64,000 nt of DNA from VRUG01 sp965372745. GTDB lineage: Bacteria; Planctomycetota; Phycisphaerae; Sedimentisphaerales; Anaerobacaceae. The notes beneath the pieces were generated by a model. The model saw only the letters and a program-made list of their open reading frames with translations, was not told the origin of the DNA and ran no database searches. The stretch is from positions 6,951-70,950 of the forward strand of contig CBDVDM010000006.1 of the NCBI GenBank assembly GCA_965372745.1, written 5' to 3'. The position numbers and the translations under genes were made by a program. Of the stretch, positions 16,191-25,249 are shown in pieces; the stretch's first letter is position 1, and the number at the start of each line of letters is the position of its first letter.

Positions 16191-17951
16191 TTATCCTTCA
16201 GATATTGTCTCTTTAACAACTTCGTCTATTGTTGTCACGCCATCATAGATTGCTGCTAAACCATTTTTACGAAGAATATGCATACCTGCCTTCTGAGCTG
16301 CTGACCGCAATATATTAGTCGATGTATTGCTCATAATCAGGTCGCGTATCTCATCATTAAACACCATAATCTCATAAATACCTATTCGACCCCGATAGCC
16401 TGTATTGTTACATTTGCTGCATCCGCGCCCATAATAGAACTTTTTGCCCTTTATTTCCTCTTCTCTTAGCGAAAGACTTGCCAGCTGGTTTTCGTTTGGC
16501 TCGAATTCGGTCCGGCAGTTTTGGCAAATTGTTCGAACCAAACGCTGGGCGATTATTCCTTCTAACGTCGCAGTCACTAAAAACGGTTCAACACCAAGGT
16601 CTAAAAGTCTTGCTATTGAGCTTGGTGCGTCATTCGTATGCAGCGTCGTAAACACAAGGTGACCGGTCAAGGATGCCTGAGCTGCTATTTCTGCTGTTTC
16701 AAGGTCACGAATTTCGCCGACCATCACAATATCAGGGTCCTGACGCAATATTGAACGAAGGCATCTCGCAAATGTCAGGCCAATATCTGATTTAATCTGC
16801 ACCTGGACTATCCCGTCGATATCATATTCCACAGGGTCCTCTGTTGTGATTATTTTTGTACCAATATCGTTAAGCTCACTTAATGCCGAATATAGAGTTG
16901 TCGTTTTACCGCTGCCGGTTGGACCTGTAACAATAATAATACCATTTGGTTTATGGATAAGCTGATGGACCATTGTAAGGTCATGCTGTCGCAGGCCAAG
17001 CTTTTCAAGGTCCAGACTTAACTGGCTTCTGTCAAGTACACGAAGTACAACGCTTTCGCCAAACATTGTTGGAAGGATACTCACACGTAAATCGACGGGA
17101 TTGCCTTGAACGGTAAGCGAGATTCTGCCGTCCTGGGGAAGCCTCCTCTCTGCAATATCAAGGCTTGCCATAACTTTGATTCGTGAGCTAAGTGCCGCTG
17201 CTATGTGCTTGGGAGGTGGGATCATTTCATATAAAATACCATCTATACGATAACGCATCTTGTATTCATTTTCGAAAGGCTCAAAGTGAATATCGGATGC
17301 CTTGTCGCGAATTGCCTGCATCAAAACCAGGTTTAACAACTTTTTGACAGGGTTCGACTCCGATAGCTCTTTTAATTCATCGAGGTCAATACTCTGGTTT
17401 CTTCCGGCAAATTCAGAAAGAAATCCGTCATCCTGTATCTCACTTATTAGTTCATTAAACCCCTCACTTTCCTTCTGTCCCTCATAGTATTTATTCAAGG
17501 CACTTTCTAATGCGTCAGAATCCGTAATTTTTGCTGTGACTTTAAAACCCATTAAGGTGCTTAAATCATCAGTTGCCCGGAAGTTGTCGGGGTTGTCAAG
17601 AACAACTATCAACTCATTCTCGTCTTTATTATACTGGACAGGAACAATACGATATGTCTTTGCCATTTGTGATGGTACTTTTTCGATGACATCAGGTGAA
17701 ATCTCATTATCATCAATCTTGATATACTCCATCCCACGCTGAGCAGCCAGGGCAATATTCAACTGGTGTTCATCAACAAGCCCGAGTTCAAGAAATATCT
17801 GTCCAATCTGAATAGTTCCGTGCCGTTGCTTTTGGATTTCAAGACATTCGTGAACTTTCTCACGGGTCAATACGCCCATCTTTATAAAGACCCTGCCAAG
17901 AGTACGGCTTCTTAACTGGTCAATCGGAGGTAATTTTTTTGTCTTTTCCAT
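16191..17951 (-). CDS. gspE: GspE/PilB-type secretion ATPase
   Basis: 586 residues. An N-terminal GspE_N domain (residues 1-150) precedes the ATPase core with Walker A GPTGSGKTTTLYS, an Asp box (ITTEDPVEYD), Walker B (PDIVMVGEIRD) and the His box (GHLVFTTLHTND). A four-cysteine zinc module (CQNC ... CSKC) lies near residues 470-510. It hydrolyses ATP in the cytoplasm to drive pseudopilus assembly through GspF. AGGTGG lies 8 bases before the ATG. It is the first gene of the operon running down to gspK, with its own promoter at 17990-18018. Confidence 0.93.
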   Translation of the reverse strand: MEKTKKLPPIDQLRSRTLGRVFIKMGVLTREKVHECLEIQKQRHGTIQIGQIFLELGLVDEHQLNIALAAQRGMEYIKIDDNEISPDVIEKVPSQMAKTYRIVPVQYNKDENELIVVLDNPDNFRATDDLSTLMGFKVTAKITDSDALESALNKYYEGQKESEGFNELISEIQDDGFLSEFAGRNQSIDLDELKELSESNPVKKLLNLVLMQAIRDKASDIHFEPFENEYKMRYRIDGILYEMIPPPKHIAAALSSRIKVMASLDIAERRLPQDGRISLTVQGNPVDLRVSILPTMFGESVVLRVLDRSQLSLDLEKLGLRQHDLTMVHQLIHKPNGIIIVTGPTGSGKTTTLYSALSELNDIGTKIITTEDPVEYDIDGIVQVQIKSDIGLTFARCLRSILRQDPDIVMVGEIRDLETAEIAAQASLTGHLVFTTLHTNDAPSSIARLLDLGVEPFLVTATLEGIIAQRLVRTICQNCRTEFEPNENQLASLSLREEEIKGKKFYYGRGCSKCNNTGYRGRIGIYEIMVFNDEIRDLIMSNTSTNILRSAAQKAGMHILRKNGLAAIYDGVTTIDEVVKETISEG

Positions 17952-17989
17952 TTCTCAAAACCACCTAATGTTTCCATCATCCATTTTGC

Positions 17990-18018
17990 ATTATATAACA
18001 ATAACACCTTTTTTGCAA
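17990..18018 (-). promoter_or_regulatory. Predicted sigma-70 promoter for the gspE-gspK operon
   Basis: On the minus strand TTGCAA, 17-bp spacer, then a perfect TATAAT. It lies 39 bp upstream of the gspE start codon, in the gap between pilT and gspE. Confidence 0.65.
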
Positions 18019-18399
18019 ATAAATTACGAATTGGACACTTAGTTATTGAGACTGCCGAGAGGCCGTTAAAGCACCATTTTAAATATAACCAAACTCCTAT
18101 ATTAACAATAATAGGAAAGATATTCTGTTTATTTTAACATAAAAACAAAAATTTAAATACAAAAGCTGAAAAAAGTCTTTCTGAATTGTTTTACTAAAAA
18201 ACTCATAGTTTGTCAGGATTGAATCTGAAAGTTGTCATTTCCGCGTAATGGGTGTGGACTAACAATTCGGCAAATCATGTATTATATCAATTCCGATTAA
18301 TAATTACGCTCTAATACGCGGGTAACAACCTTTGTGCAAACAAGTTATAATCCCTGAACGCGCATTTTATTACCCTAAAGGGTATTACAAACTACTAAG
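18019..18399. other. Noncoding gap between pilT and gspE
   Basis: About 380 bp that are AT-rich, with no credible reading frame. The only structure I see is a short palindrome at 18371-18384 (TACCCT, two bases, AGGGTA) just after the pilT stop. It could be a weak hairpin but has no U-tract. No RNA gene is recognised. Confidence 0.4.
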
Positions 18400-19545
18400 T
18401 TAAATACGCAAAATCGGCCCCATATCTTCCGCTTCCCGAGATGCCCTGCCTTTGGTGGCCTTATGCTTAATCCCTTTGATTTTGGCCATTGCTTTATCCT
18501 GCAGTGCACCTGGTTGACGTGCCTTGTCCAACATCTCCTCAAGAGTAATTCTGCCATCATCATAAAACTGCCACAGATGCTCATCCAATAGCTGCATTCC
18601 AAGCTTTCTACCGGTCTGGATACTGGAATCGATACGATACGCTTTGTTCTCGCGAATAAGGTTTGAAATAGCAGGAGTTACTACCATAAACTCATAAGCA
18701 GCAATTCTGCCCTTTCCCTTGGCCAATGGACAGAGAGCCTGAGCAAGTACTGCAATTAAATTCGCGCTTAACTGGATACGAATTTGTTCCTGCTGATTAG
18801 GCGGGAACACATCGATAATTCTGGTTATTGTACCTGAGGCACTTGTCGTATGAAGAGTGCTGAAAACCAGGTGGCCCGTTTCTGCCGCCCTTACTGCTGC
18901 CTCTATTGTCTCCAGGTCCCGAAGTTCACCCACCAGGATTACGTCGGGGTCCTGTCTCAAAACACGCCTTAACGCTTCAGAAAAGCTTGGGACATCTATA
19001 CCGACTTCACGCTGATTAATAATACTTTTTTTATGCTGATGATAATATTCAATAGGTTCTTCAATTGTCACTATATGTCGGTCAAAGTTTTCATTGATGT
19101 AATTAACCATCGATGCCAATGTAGTAGTTTTACCACTTCCGGTTGGACCTGTGACTAAAAACATTCCTCGAGGTCTTCGACACAAAGACGCACAAATCTT
19201 TGGCAATCCGATTTCCTCGAAACTCATTATGTTAGTCGGGATAAGACGCAGAACCAATGTCATGCTGCCCTTTTGCTTAAATATTGCCACACGAAACCTT
19301 GCTTCGTCACCAAATGCAAAACCAAAGTCGGTACCGCCTTCTTCCTGCAGTTCCTGCTGATTACGCTCAGGTGTGATGCTCTTCATTAACGCCACCGTAT
19401 CATCCGGCTCAAGAACCTTTGTATCCAAGGACCTAAGCCCACCGTGTATTCTGAATACAGGCGCACGGCCAACAGTCAGATGTATATCTGATGCTCCCTG
19501 AGATACACACGCCTGCAACAAACGGTCCATATTTACTGTTGCCAT
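18400..19545 (-). CDS. pilT: PilT-type retraction ATPase
   Basis: 381 residues. It has an N-terminal PAS-like domain, Walker A GPTGSGKTTTLASM, Asp box (VTIEEPIEYYH), Walker B (PDVILVGELRD) and the His box GHLVFSTLHTTSA. The PilT signature AISNLIREN is present near residue 300. PilT powers depolymerisation of type IV pili, giving twitching or DNA uptake. AAGGA is 6 bases before the ATG. It is 28 bp downstream of the pilB-like gene and shares its promoter. Its presence beside T2SS-like genes suggests that the cluster may build a type IV pilus as well as, or instead of, a secretion pseudopilus. Confidence 0.93.
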   Translation of the reverse strand: MATVNMDRLLQACVSQGASDIHLTVGRAPVFRIHGGLRSLDTKVLEPDDTVALMKSITPERNQQELQEEGGTDFGFAFGDEARFRVAIFKQKGSMTLVLRLIPTNIMSFEEIGLPKICASLCRRPRGMFLVTGPTGSGKTTTLASMVNYINENFDRHIVTIEEPIEYYHQHKKSIINQREVGIDVPSFSEALRRVLRQDPDVILVGELRDLETIEAAVRAAETGHLVFSTLHTTSASGTITRIIDVFPPNQQEQIRIQLSANLIAVLAQALCPLAKGKGRIAAYEFMVVTPAISNLIRENKAYRIDSSIQTGRKLGMQLLDEHLWQFYDDGRITLEEMLDKARQPGALQDKAMAKIKGIKHKATKGRASREAEDMGPILRI

Positions 19546-19573
19546 TTGTTTGTCCTTATTAAATTAAATAGAA

Positions 19574-21310
19574 TTATTCCTGTAGAACACCTTCCGCTTG
19601 TGAAATCTTGGCCACTTCCGCCGGTGTTGTTACTCCCCTGAAGATTTTAATTTTCCCGTCATGCATGAGTGTCTTCATGCCGGCTGCTATCGATGCCTTC
19701 CTCATTTCGTTGGTTGGCGTCTTTGCAAATGCCATTTCACGTAATTCATTGGTCATTTCTAACATCTCAAATACTGCCATACGGCCTTTAAATCCGGTCC
19801 CCTGGCAATTAGTACACCCGGCACCTTTATAAAGTTTGTGATTTTTGAGGTCTTCTTCTGTAATATCGAGCAACTGCAGATAGTGCGGGTCAGGGTCTTC
19901 ATCGACCACTTTGCATTTATCGCAGATTACTCGAACAAGCCTTTGTGCCATGATAGCCTGTATTGAGCTTGCCACAAGAAACGGCTTTACTCCCATATCA
20001 ATGAGACGGGTAATCGCACTAATAGCATCATTCGTATGCAGCGTACTAAAAACCAGATGACCTGTAAGAGCCGCCTGTATTGCAATATCAGCTACTTCGC
20101 CATCTCGAATCTCACCAATTAATATGATATTAGGTGCCTGTCGCAGCATTGCCCTGAGAATAATATCAAATGTCAGATCAATCTCTTCACGTATCTGGCA
20201 TTGGTTCATACCGGCAAAGTTATACTCGACAGGGTCTTCTGCAGTAATTATTTTCTTATCCGATTTATTAAGTTCCTGCAGTGCCGCATAAAGCGTTGTT
20301 GTTTTGCCGCTACCAGTTGGGCCTGTCACCAGAAAAATACCATTAGGCCTTTTGATTATTTGTAAAAACCGTTCATAATTATCCTGTTCAAAGCCAAGAG
20401 ATTGAATACCAATATTAACCGCGTCAGGACGCAAAATACGCAACACCACACTTTCGCCATGGTAACCCGGCAATGCAGAAACACGAAAATCTATATCCTG
20501 ACCTCCGATGTTACGCTTGATTCTGCCGTCCTGTGGCAGCCGTCTCTCTGCAATGTCCATACCTGATAAAATTTTCAAACGTGTCATTAGTGGTGCCTGC
20601 ATGTTTTTTGGAATATTATCCTTCTCCAGACACACTCCATCAACGCGATAACGGATGCGGACCCTGTCGCCCATCGGTTCAACATGAATATCACTTGCCC
20701 GCATATAATAGGCACTATCGATAATAAGATTCACCAAACGAACGATAGGACCATCATCATCTTCACCTGCCTGTTGTGCTCGAAGTGCTTCAGCCTGTAA
20801 CTCGTGACCCGCCTCTGCCAACTCAGCTGCAGTGGCGTCAATACTATGTTTTAATTCATCAGTTTCTTCCGTCATCTCCGTTTCAGATGAATCCTCGATA
20901 TATGAACTAATCTGAGCCGGACGGGCAAGATAACAGTCCATATCTGTATTTAATCTAAGTCTAAGCACATCCATTGCCTCAAGGTCCATCGGGTCCCCGA
21001 TAGCAATTTTTAAAGTGGAGTTCTCCATTCCAAGCGGAAAGACATTGTGCTTTCGCATAAGGTTTTCAGGGATAAGTTTTTGGGGATCCTCTGGAATAGT
21101 TACTTTATCTAAATTCACATATTTAAGACCGAATTGTCTGGCTACCGCTTTTGTAAGGGTCTTTTCATCAATCAGGTTGCGCTCAAGCAATACCTCTCCA
21201 AGCCGTTTTTTCTGTGATTTAGACTCTTTGATGGCACTGATAATATCTTCTTTTTTTACCAGCTTGGCTTTATAGAGTATCTCACCTAAATGTCTGCGTT
21301 TTTTTGCCAT
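19574..21310 (-). CDS. pilB: PilB/GspE-type assembly ATPase, second copy
   Basis: 578 residues. Same plan as the ATPase at 16191: GspE_N domain (1-150), then Walker A GPTGSGKTTTLYA, Asp box ITAEDPVEYN, Walker B NIILIGEIRD, His box GHLVFSTLHTND, and a zinc module CDKC ... CTNC near residue 465. An acidic linker (EMTEETDELKHS) near residues 150-180 separates the two domains. Pairing with pilT suggests that this is the pilus extension motor, while the copy next to gspF serves the other machine; assignment between PilB and GspE by sequence alone is not firm. Confidence 0.88.
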   Translation of the reverse strand: MAKKRRHLGEILYKAKLVKKEDIISAIKESKSQKKRLGEVLLERNLIDEKTLTKAVARQFGLKYVNLDKVTIPEDPQKLIPENLMRKHNVFPLGMENSTLKIAIGDPMDLEAMDVLRLRLNTDMDCYLARPAQISSYIEDSSETEMTEETDELKHSIDATAAELAEAGHELQAEALRAQQAGEDDDGPIVRLVNLIIDSAYYMRASDIHVEPMGDRVRIRYRVDGVCLEKDNIPKNMQAPLMTRLKILSGMDIAERRLPQDGRIKRNIGGQDIDFRVSALPGYHGESVVLRILRPDAVNIGIQSLGFEQDNYERFLQIIKRPNGIFLVTGPTGSGKTTTLYAALQELNKSDKKIITAEDPVEYNFAGMNQCQIREEIDLTFDIILRAMLRQAPNIILIGEIRDGEVADIAIQAALTGHLVFSTLHTNDAISAITRLIDMGVKPFLVASSIQAIMAQRLVRVICDKCKVVDEDPDPHYLQLLDITEEDLKNHKLYKGAGCTNCQGTGFKGRMAVFEMLEMTNELREMAFAKTPTNEMRKASIAAGMKTLMHDGKIKIFRGVTTPAEVAKISQAEGVLQE

Positions 21311-21354
21311 ATTTAACTAAAATATTCAATATTTTGGTAAACTACGTAAACTTC

Positions 21355-21383
21355 ATTATAGCATTATTGCAAAAAATAGTCAA
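21355..21383 (-). promoter_or_regulatory. Predicted sigma-70 promoter for pilB-pilT
   Basis: On the minus strand TTGACT, 17-bp spacer, perfect TATAAT. The -35 overlaps the end of cinA (stop at 21380). Confidence 0.65.
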
Positions 21384-22618
21384 TTCGACAATGCTAATCT
21401 TAGCATATTAATAGCCGTTTGAGCTGCCAGATACCGTATGAACTCCCTACCATGACTGAATATAAACGACCTGCTTTGAACGTTATTATCGGAAGCGATA
21501 CAGATATAGACCAGCCCTACCGGTTTTTCACTACTGCCTCCCGATGGCCCAGCTATTCCTGTTATACCGATGGCATAATCTGTACCAGCATTTTTTTTTG
21601 CACCAATTGCCATTGCTTCTACGACTTGTTTACTAACAACTCCATACTTACTTATTAAATCTTTATAAACACCGAGTTCTCTTATCTTTGCTTCATTGCT
21701 ATATGTCACCCAACCGTATGTAAAGTATCGGCTCGATCCCGACACGTCAGTTAACATTTTCGCCAGCAAACCACCTGTGCAGGACTCAGCCGCTGCTACC
21801 GTTTTTCCCTGTTTTGCCAATTGCTTGCCAACCACCTCTGCTAAGGTTTCGTCACCAATGCCGTAGACCAACTCACCTAATTTATCTTTAAGCATCAATA
21901 CATCTTTTTCTGCCATTTGCTCTGCCTGAGATTTGTCACCTGCCGTAGCGATAACATGAAGCGTTATTACTCCTTTATGAACTGTACAATTAATTAGTGG
22001 ATTTCTGTTGCGCTGCATTAACGAACCAAGCATCTCTGCTATCTTTGATTCACCAGTCCCAAAACATTTAAGCTTTCTTGTAGTTATTGCCTGGCGAGAT
22101 GAAAATTTCTCCAACTCACCTGACACTGATTCCTCGAACATCGCCTTCATCTCTGACGGCACTCCGGGCATTACAAAGATTCTTTTACTCCCTGTCATTG
22201 CCACGACTCCAGGTGCTGTCCCAAGATTATTCGACAGAGCATCAGTTCCAGCTGGAAGATACGCCTGAACCTTATTAGTATCCGACATGCGCAGACTACG
22301 GTCTGTAAAATAGCTTTTTATTTTTTCCAGAAGCTCATTGTGAAATTCAAGCTCGACACCAAGAAATTCCGCCAGCCCTTTGCGTGTCACATCATCGTCA
22401 GTAGGCCCAAGCCCGCCGGTAACTAAAATTAAATCTGCATCTTCACTTGCCAGTTTTAAAGAGCGCACAATCGATTCGACACTATCACCAACTGTATAAA
22501 AGCTTTCGACAGGTACTCCGATACCAAGCAGTTTATCGCTTAGATATGCACAATTGGTATCGATAGTCTGCCCGTTGAGAAGTTCGTTACCAATGCTAAC
22601 TATACTTGCTTTTTTCAT
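21380..22618 (-). CDS. cinA: CinA family protein (competence/damage-inducible; NMN amidohydrolase)
   Basis: 412 residues, full length. The N-terminal molybdopterin-binding-like COG1058 domain (about residues 1-170) has SIGNELLNGQTIDTN and LVTGGLGPTDDD. The C-terminal CinA domain (about 255-412) has AAAESCTGGLLAKMLTDVSG and GITGIAGPSGG. The C-terminal domain hydrolyses nicotinamide mononucleotide to nicotinate mononucleotide in NAD recycling; the N-terminal domain acts on ADP-ribose in some homologs. No good ribosome site is seen. Confidence 0.92.
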   Translation of the reverse strand: MKKASIVSIGNELLNGQTIDTNCAYLSDKLLGIGVPVESFYTVGDSVESIVRSLKLASEDADLILVTGGLGPTDDDVTRKGLAEFLGVELEFHNELLEKIKSYFTDRSLRMSDTNKVQAYLPAGTDALSNNLGTAPGVVAMTGSKRIFVMPGVPSEMKAMFEESVSGELEKFSSRQAITTRKLKCFGTGESKIAEMLGSLMQRNRNPLINCTVHKGVITLHVIATAGDKSQAEQMAEKDVLMLKDKLGELVYGIGDETLAEVVGKQLAKQGKTVAAAESCTGGLLAKMLTDVSGSSRYFTYGWVTYSNEAKIRELGVYKDLISKYGVVSKQVVEAMAIGAKKNAGTDYAIGITGIAGPSGGSSEKPVGLVYICIASDNNVQSRSFIFSHGREFIRYLAAQTAINMLRLALSN

Positions 22619-22747
22619 AAAGGCCGATTCTAATCACAGTCCTATCTACAAACAAGGAAAAACCATTTTTGCCGTTGCCGAGCAGCCGAGATATGTCATC
22701 CACTTCTTTTCTTTGGAGGGTGAGTAAAAATCTGATTGGTCGATTTG

Positions 22748-23164
22748 TTAGACTGCAATCCTGTTTATTTCAGATTCAAATTTGCCAAATACTTCCATAA
22801 TATTAGTTGCGAGCAATTCGATTTTTTGCGGATGGAGATCGAGAGCGTAAGCATGAATAACAAAGTGTCTAAAAGCAAGATACCCCTTGAGTTCATCTGC
22901 TAACTGTTGAGAAATTACTTTTTCTTTTACCGCTGTAAGCAGTAAATTTTGATGCCATGATTGGCCGGTAGGAATCTTAAGAGATTTCGCTTGAAATACC
23001 TGCTTTACTATATTTTCAATCCCGTTATAGAAATTATGTATTAAGGTTGCCACACCAGCTATCTCCAATTCCGATAATTGCTCCAGAGGTTTATCAGGAA
23101 GTGAAGAAAGAGTCTTTTCTATAGCCTCGTATTCGGCTTCGATTCGCATTTTATAATCAGCCAT
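22748..23164 (-). CDS. hepT: HepT-like toxin of a HepT/MntA pair
   Basis: 138 residues, all-helical. The HepT signature R-x4-H-x-Y is present as RHFVIHAY near residues 98-105. In characterised pairs this motif is the RNase site, and its tyrosine is AMPylated by the MntA partner. AAGGGG precedes the ATG by 9 bases, and the start overlaps the end of mntA by 8 bp. The antitoxin-first order and the overlap are typical of the module. Confidence 0.85.
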   Translation of the reverse strand: MADYKMRIEAEYEAIEKTLSSLPDKPLEQLSELEIAGVATLIHNFYNGIENIVKQVFQAKSLKIPTGQSWHQNLLLTAVKEKVISQQLADELKGYLAFRHFVIHAYALDLHPQKIELLATNIMEVFGKFESEINRIAV

Positions 23165-23426
23165 ACAACATAACCCCTTCCTGCTGAATCAATTTGGTGA
23201 ATTTTGAACTCTCGGACAAATCAATTACATCAACGGGCTTGGAGAGTTTCAGCATAAGATCACCGTAGTATTTAAAAAAATCTTTAGGGGTAATTCCTTC
23301 TACGGCGACATCAATATCTTGACTTTCTCTCGTGGAATCTAAGCTGGAACCAAAAAGGAGCACACGTTTTGCGTGATACTTTTTTGAGACTTCTATAATT
23401 TCCTGCTTATCCGATTCACTAATCAT
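23157..23426 (-). CDS. mntA: MntA-like minimal nucleotidyltransferase (antitoxin)
   Basis: 89 residues. The nucleotidyltransferase motif G-S-x10-D-x-D is present as GSSLDSTRESQDIDVAV, with a third acidic residue in VDVIDL. Enzymes of this group transfer AMP to a HepT tyrosine and silence the toxin. Translation of hepT begins before mntA ends, so the two are coupled. A promoter lies directly upstream at 23458-23486. Confidence 0.87.
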   Translation of the reverse strand: MISESDKQEIIEVSKKYHAKRVLLFGSSLDSTRESQDIDVAVEGITPKDFFKYYGDLMLKLSKPVDVIDLSESSKFTKLIQQEGVMLYG

Positions 23427-23457
23427 GGACTCACATCCCTTATTTAAAATTTATTGT

Positions 23458-23486
23458 ATCATATAATATTTCCAAATCTTCTTCAA
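23458..23486 (-). promoter_or_regulatory. Predicted sigma-70 promoter for mntA-hepT
   Basis: On the minus strand TTGAAG, 17-bp spacer, TATGAT. It ends exactly where the YchF-like gene stops (23487), so the pair has its own promoter. Confidence 0.5.
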
Positions 23487-24551
23487 CTATACATTAAACC
23501 TGAAATTGATGACATCACCGTCCTTGACGACATATTCCTTACCTTCAAGGCGAATTTTACCAGCAGCCTTGACTGCTTTTTCATCTCCAAGCTCTCTAAG
23601 AGCTTCATAGGCGAATGTCTCTGCTCGAATAAAACCCCGCTTAATATCGCTATGCACCTTGCCAGCTGCATCATGGGCAATAGTACCTTGCTTGATAGGC
23701 CACGCCCTGACTTCATCAGAACCCACAGTCAAAAAACTTATCAAACCAAGGGACGAATAGCAACTGTTTACAAATTTACTTACGGCGGATTCTTCAATTC
23801 CCAAATCTGCCATAAACTCACTTCTACTTTCCGGCTCCAGTTGAGACAACTCCAGCTCAAGTTTAGCGCACAGCGTTATTACTGGTGCACTATCTTCAAT
23901 TTCAAAAACGAACTTTTTACCCAGTTGCTCCTCGCCGACATTTACAGCAATTACCATCGGTTTCAACGTCAAAAATCCGAGACTTTTTATTATTTCAAGC
24001 TCTGCATCGGTTTCAATAGCAGAACGTATTGGCTTTTCAGATTCTATCGCTTCCTGTAATTTCTTCTGCAATGCCAATTCAGCTTTATCATGAGCTTGTG
24101 TTTGGGTTGGTTTTTTGATTTGTTGTTCAAGTCTTTCTATACGTGTAGTGACAAGCTCCAGGTCACAAAGCAGCAATTCGGTCTGCAATTCTGCCAGGTC
24201 TTTCGCTGCATCTACCCTGTTTCGGTATGGCGGCGCCGATGAATCTTCGAATGCTCTTACAACAAGGACGAGTAAATCTACAGTTCTTATCTTATTAATA
24301 AGTCTTTTTGCTGCTGCACGGGTATGTTCATCAGTAAAACCAAATCCCGGCAAATCCAGACAATCAATCGTCGCAGGAACTGTTTTTTTAGGCTTGTAAT
24401 ATTCCGTTAGCCATTCGATGCGCTCATCCGGAACCGCCACTATAGTCTCTTCAATTCTTAGCGAGCCGATGGGAGCGACAGCCTTGCCGCTAATCGCAGA
24501 AAAAAGTGTACTTTTGCCCGACTGAAGCAATCCCAATAATGCAACTTTCAA
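23487..24551 (-). CDS. YchF/OLA1-like GTPase with TGS domain
   Basis: 354 residues, about the length of YchF (363). The P-loop reads GLLQSGKSTLF instead of the usual G-x-PNVGKST. The G3 region is DLPGF, and the base-recognition motif NVGEE replaces NKxD, as in ATP-preferring YchF/OLA1. The C-terminal 85 residues form a TGS domain (SFLTVGSDEVRAW ... KEYVVKDGDVINFRFNV). YchF proteins bind ribosomes and hydrolyse ATP; this divergent member may be a paralog. The start is a TTG whose last two bases open the TGA stop of the upstream gene, with GGGGAGG about 9 bases before it. Confidence 0.8.
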   Translation of the reverse strand: MKVALLGLLQSGKSTLFSAISGKAVAPIGSLRIEETIVAVPDERIEWLTEYYKPKKTVPATIDCLDLPGFGFTDEHTRAAAKRLINKIRTVDLLVLVVRAFEDSSAPPYRNRVDAAKDLAELQTELLLCDLELVTTRIERLEQQIKKPTQTQAHDKAELALQKKLQEAIESEKPIRSAIETDAELEIIKSLGFLTLKPMVIAVNVGEEQLGKKFVFEIEDSAPVITLCAKLELELSQLEPESRSEFMADLGIEESAVSKFVNSCYSSLGLISFLTVGSDEVRAWPIKQGTIAHDAAGKVHSDIKRGFIRAETFAYEALRELGDEKAVKAAGKIRLEGKEYVVKDGDVINFRFNV

Positions 24552-25090
24552 TTCTTTGCCTCCCCGTAAATACTTCTACCGTATGAATCATATGCCACCA
24601 CCGCAGGAAAATCAACGACTTCAAGTCTTCTTATCGCCTCGGTACCGAGCTGCTCGTATGCAATCGGCTCAGCCGATACGATATGCTTACTAAGCAGCGC
24701 CCCTGCTCCACCGATAGTAGATAAGTGTACCGCTCCAAATTCCTTCAAGCTTTTTCTGACCTCATCATTTCTATAACCTTTACCAATCATCACCCGCAAC
24801 CCGCAGGCAATTAGTTTTGGGCTAAATGCATCCATTCTTGATGATGTCGTCGGCCCTGCAGCTCCGATAGCCCGGCCTTCTCTGGCAGGGCTTGGGCCAA
24901 CAAAATATATAACAGCTCCTTTAAGCTCAAAGGGTAATTGTTCTTTTTTTTCTATAGCATCACAAATTCTTTTATGTGCCATATCCCGGGCTGTGTACAC
25001 TACCCCGCTTATCTTTACCTTATCACCTGCTCTTAACAAACGCACATCAGATTCAGACAAAGGCGGTTTTAATATTTTAATTTTACTCAT
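24548..25090 (-). CDS. Fumarase / L-tartrate dehydratase-type beta subunit (Fe-S hydro-lyase C-terminal domain)
   Basis: 180 residues from the ATG at 25090; a GTG five codons earlier (25105) is also possible. The signature GPSPAREGRAIGAAGPTTSSRMD belongs to the class I fumarase beta domain (TtdB/FumB-type), together with IGKGYRN and GGAGALL. The two-subunit enzyme hydrates fumarate to malate or dehydrates tartrate. The alpha subunit, which holds the 4Fe-4S cluster, is not in the window. It overlaps the start of the YchF-like gene by 4 bp. Confidence 0.85.
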   Translation of the reverse strand: MSKIKILKPPLSESDVRLLRAGDKVKISGVVYTARDMAHKRICDAIEKKEQLPFELKGAVIYFVGPSPAREGRAIGAAGPTTSSRMDAFSPKLIACGLRVMIGKGYRNDEVRKSLKEFGAVHLSTIGGAGALLSKHIVSAEPIAYEQLGTEAIRRLEVVDFPAVVAYDSYGRSIYGEAKN

Positions 25091-25249
25091 TTTCAAACCA
25101 CTCACACTTTTTTATTCGTTCGTCTTATTTTTGAAAGCGTTAGTTTACTATAAATTAATTGCTTTTGCGAATTTAAAAGATTCAAAATTTACGCTCTAAT
25201 CATGTAAATTATTACTGGCAGGGTTATCTGTGCTGTGTATAATTATCTT

